Shown: one piece after another, positions 24,101-24,416 of the stretch
Layout: each line of letters opens with the position of its first letter
Numbering within the stretch: position 1 is the first letter of the stretch
NCBI GenBank assembly: GCA_036163455.1
Contig: JAYZKL010000031.1
Location: 1 to 24,416, forward strand
Direction of reading: 5' to 3'
Source of the DNA: GCA-2701705 sp036163455
GTDB taxonomy: Bacteria > Pseudomonadota > Gammaproteobacteria > GCA-002705445 > GCA-002716945
Length of the DNA: 24,416 nucleotides
Notes under the pieces: generated by a model
What the model saw: the letters and a program-made list of their open reading frames with translations, nothing else
Databases searched by the model: none
What the model was told of the DNA's origin: nothing
Made by a program: the position numbers and the translations under genes

Positions 24101-24416
24101 GCAATGTTTACTGAAATGTTAAAAAAGAGTATTGATTTTATCAAAAATAAAAAATATGAAGACAATGATAATGATTTCGAACTTGATGTTAATGTTTCAG
24201 CATTAATACCTCAAGAATATATAAATGATATTTTTACGCGATTAACATACTATAAAAGAATTTCAACACAGAAAGATATAAATGGATTAAACGAAATAAA
24301 GAATGAGTTGATAGATAGGTTTGGATTAATTCCTGAAAATTTAGAAAATTTATTTATCATTACTGAACTAAAAATTCAATTAATAAAATTTAATGTAAAT
24401 TATATAAAATTATCTG
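21200..24416 (+). CDS. mfd: Transcription-repair coupling factor Mfd (C-terminus cut by window end)
   Basis: Mfd pushes RNA polymerase off DNA lesions and recruits UvrA. The frame is open without interruption for 1072 codons; E. coli Mfd has 1148, so only the last part of domain D7 is missing. Order: UvrB-like D1-D2 (about 10-340, with LESLPYEDV), the linker/D3 region ending in IFGSRS, the RNA polymerase-interacting domain (about 475-545, starting IVHDNYGVGRYKGL), then the RecG-like translocase with Walker A GDVGFGKT (623-630), DEEH (724-727, usually DEEQ), and the LHQIRGRVGR motif (R900). The start is ATG 21200 or the next codon, also ATG. Neither has a Shine-Dalgarno, and both lie within seven bases of the preceding terminator's T tract. 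Confidence 0.95.
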   Translation, partial: MMSSLSGKKEQISQYGGLYGSSSIYYIKKFLAKFNNIIVLVDNNTEINNLANEYDIFKDCDVQISKFFDLESLPYEDVIVDADINGERLKTFNNLFKKDKNIIFTTYASIIKRSVPIEILKTYFVEIDNSYTYNKLLKELDLFNYQRCDHVINKGEFSIRGSIIDIYSPIYQNPIRVVFDDETIEDMKEFDAISQKSKKYIQRFTLSSTSEIILDNKSIGFYKSNCKKYFDRNYIEDIEYDKITNQINHPSIFNLLPFFYNSTSSFLNILNGDKTAIISTKNIEQQIKKINQLYQKYYKKYTEEKYLLEPKKLILQNKESASLLLDFYRIEFSPYKLENTIDSFNFSTKKLPPLLVSNTFKDPYRYLKNFISNTTYKTLICIRRDSLFNEIKNLLSDLKLKFSEVEYFNDFIKSKNNILVTKIPIDVGFIDDNDKIAIISDKDIFGSRSLSKPQTTAKRNIIDEYISDIATLEIDSPIVHDNYGVGRYKGLINMDVEGIQTELLKIEYADSDILYIPVTSINLIKKYAGYTGINIPLHRLGTNQWIKIKNRAKKKINDIAVELLEIQSKRYANKGFEFNIDFDEYKKFCDKFPFIETEDQLKAINDVISSMSSDNPMDRLVCGDVGFGKTEIIMRAAYIASLNNKQTIILAPTTILVEQHYKSFLKRFEDTPIIIKKCSRLQTLAQRKRIFDSFNSNKIDILIGTHAILSNSNKYQNIGLLIIDEEHKFGVIAKEKLKKLKGNIDVITLTATPIPRTLNSALAQIKDLSVIETPPKNRKSISTLISEWDPNLISDAIDREIQRGGQIYFVNNEIRTMQAQIEKLQNINKRLRIGMIHGQLSNKEIENQMDSFINNKIDLLMCTSIIESGLDIQNVNTIIINNANKFGLSQLHQIRGRVGRTNRQAYAYLIVNNKKLITKDAVKRLQAFDSVDSLGGGLELATHDLEIRGAGELLGEEQSGQIYEVGYAMFTEMLKKSIDFIKNKKYEDNDNDFELDVNVSALIPQEYINDIFTRLTYYKRISTQKDINGLNEIKNELIDRFGLIPENLENLFIITELKIQLIKFNVNYIKLS

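Noticed and set aside
21200..24416. Suspected frameshift or pseudogenisation of mfd because of its very A/T-rich N-terminal half
   Set aside because: I followed the frame codon by codon through the poorly conserved first half and checked the motifs and the last codons; there is no internal stop and domain order is intact.
1..24416. CRISPR arrays, tRNA/rRNA genes, insertion sequences, phage or integrase genes
   Set aside because: Looked for direct repeats with spacers, conserved tRNA arms, terminal inverted repeats and recombinase motifs; nothing convincing was found. ssrA was also not seen near smpB.

Overview
The window is about 70 % A+T and looks like part of the chromosome of a small-genome, probably marine, gammaproteobacterium. 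The evidence is core gene order known from Enterobacteria and Pseudomonads (mltD-[gloB]-yafS-rnhA-dnaQ; msbA-lpxK-kdsB; sdhCDAB-sdhE with ygfZ nearby; pdxJ-acpS), very short spacers, frequent ATGA-type overlaps, and lysine/asparagine/isoleucine-rich proteins. Genus cannot be fixed from the sequence; a SAR86- or SUP05-like streamlined lineage is a guess. I see no rRNA, tRNA, insertion sequence, prophage or CRISPR.

Layout. 1-554 (-): start of a Na+-dependent NSS/SNF-family transporter whose best start codon is AUA. 620-2899: smpB (+), then a minus-strand operon methyltransferase-rnhA-dnaQ. 2975-4477: lipoprotein lytic transglycosylase mltD (+). 10153-4494 (-): a long operon holding a small SDHAF4-like gene (10004-10153), sdhC, sdhD, sdhA, sdhB, sdhE, pdxJ, acpS and cysM. 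Divergent from it is ygfZ (10301-11221, +). 15662-11211 (-): msbA-lpxK-kdsB-mdh, i.e. lipid A/Kdo functions plus malate dehydrogenase. 15764-16276 (+): a DUF2062 membrane protein. 18196-16266 (-): lolC/E permease and lolD ATPase for lipoprotein release. 18244-20135 (+): agmatine deiminase-like and N-carbamoylputrescine amidase-like genes, which together would turn agmatine into putrescine. 20273-21196 (+): a compact secreted cassette with a consensus -10, a possible 15-codon leader, a 47-residue exported acidic peptide, an exported rhodanese with an extra CPPFC motif, and a clear intrinsic terminator. 21200-24416 (+): mfd, running off the end.

How the genes fit together. The central block is a respiratory-complex biogenesis neighbourhood: all four succinate dehydrogenase subunits, two separate assembly factors (SDHAF4-like upstream, SdhE downstream) and the Fe-S protein YgfZ next door, with malate dehydrogenase close by. 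The second theme is outer-membrane construction (MsbA, LpxK, KdsB, LolCD, MltD). Genome-maintenance genes (dnaQ, rnhA, smpB, mfd) flank these. The parts most worth a second look are the small SDHAF4-like gene, the small peptide/rhodanese cassette, the altered metal-ligand motif in KdsB, and the unusual translation starts (AUA in the transporter, predicted leaderless lolC/E, mfd starting beside a terminator).
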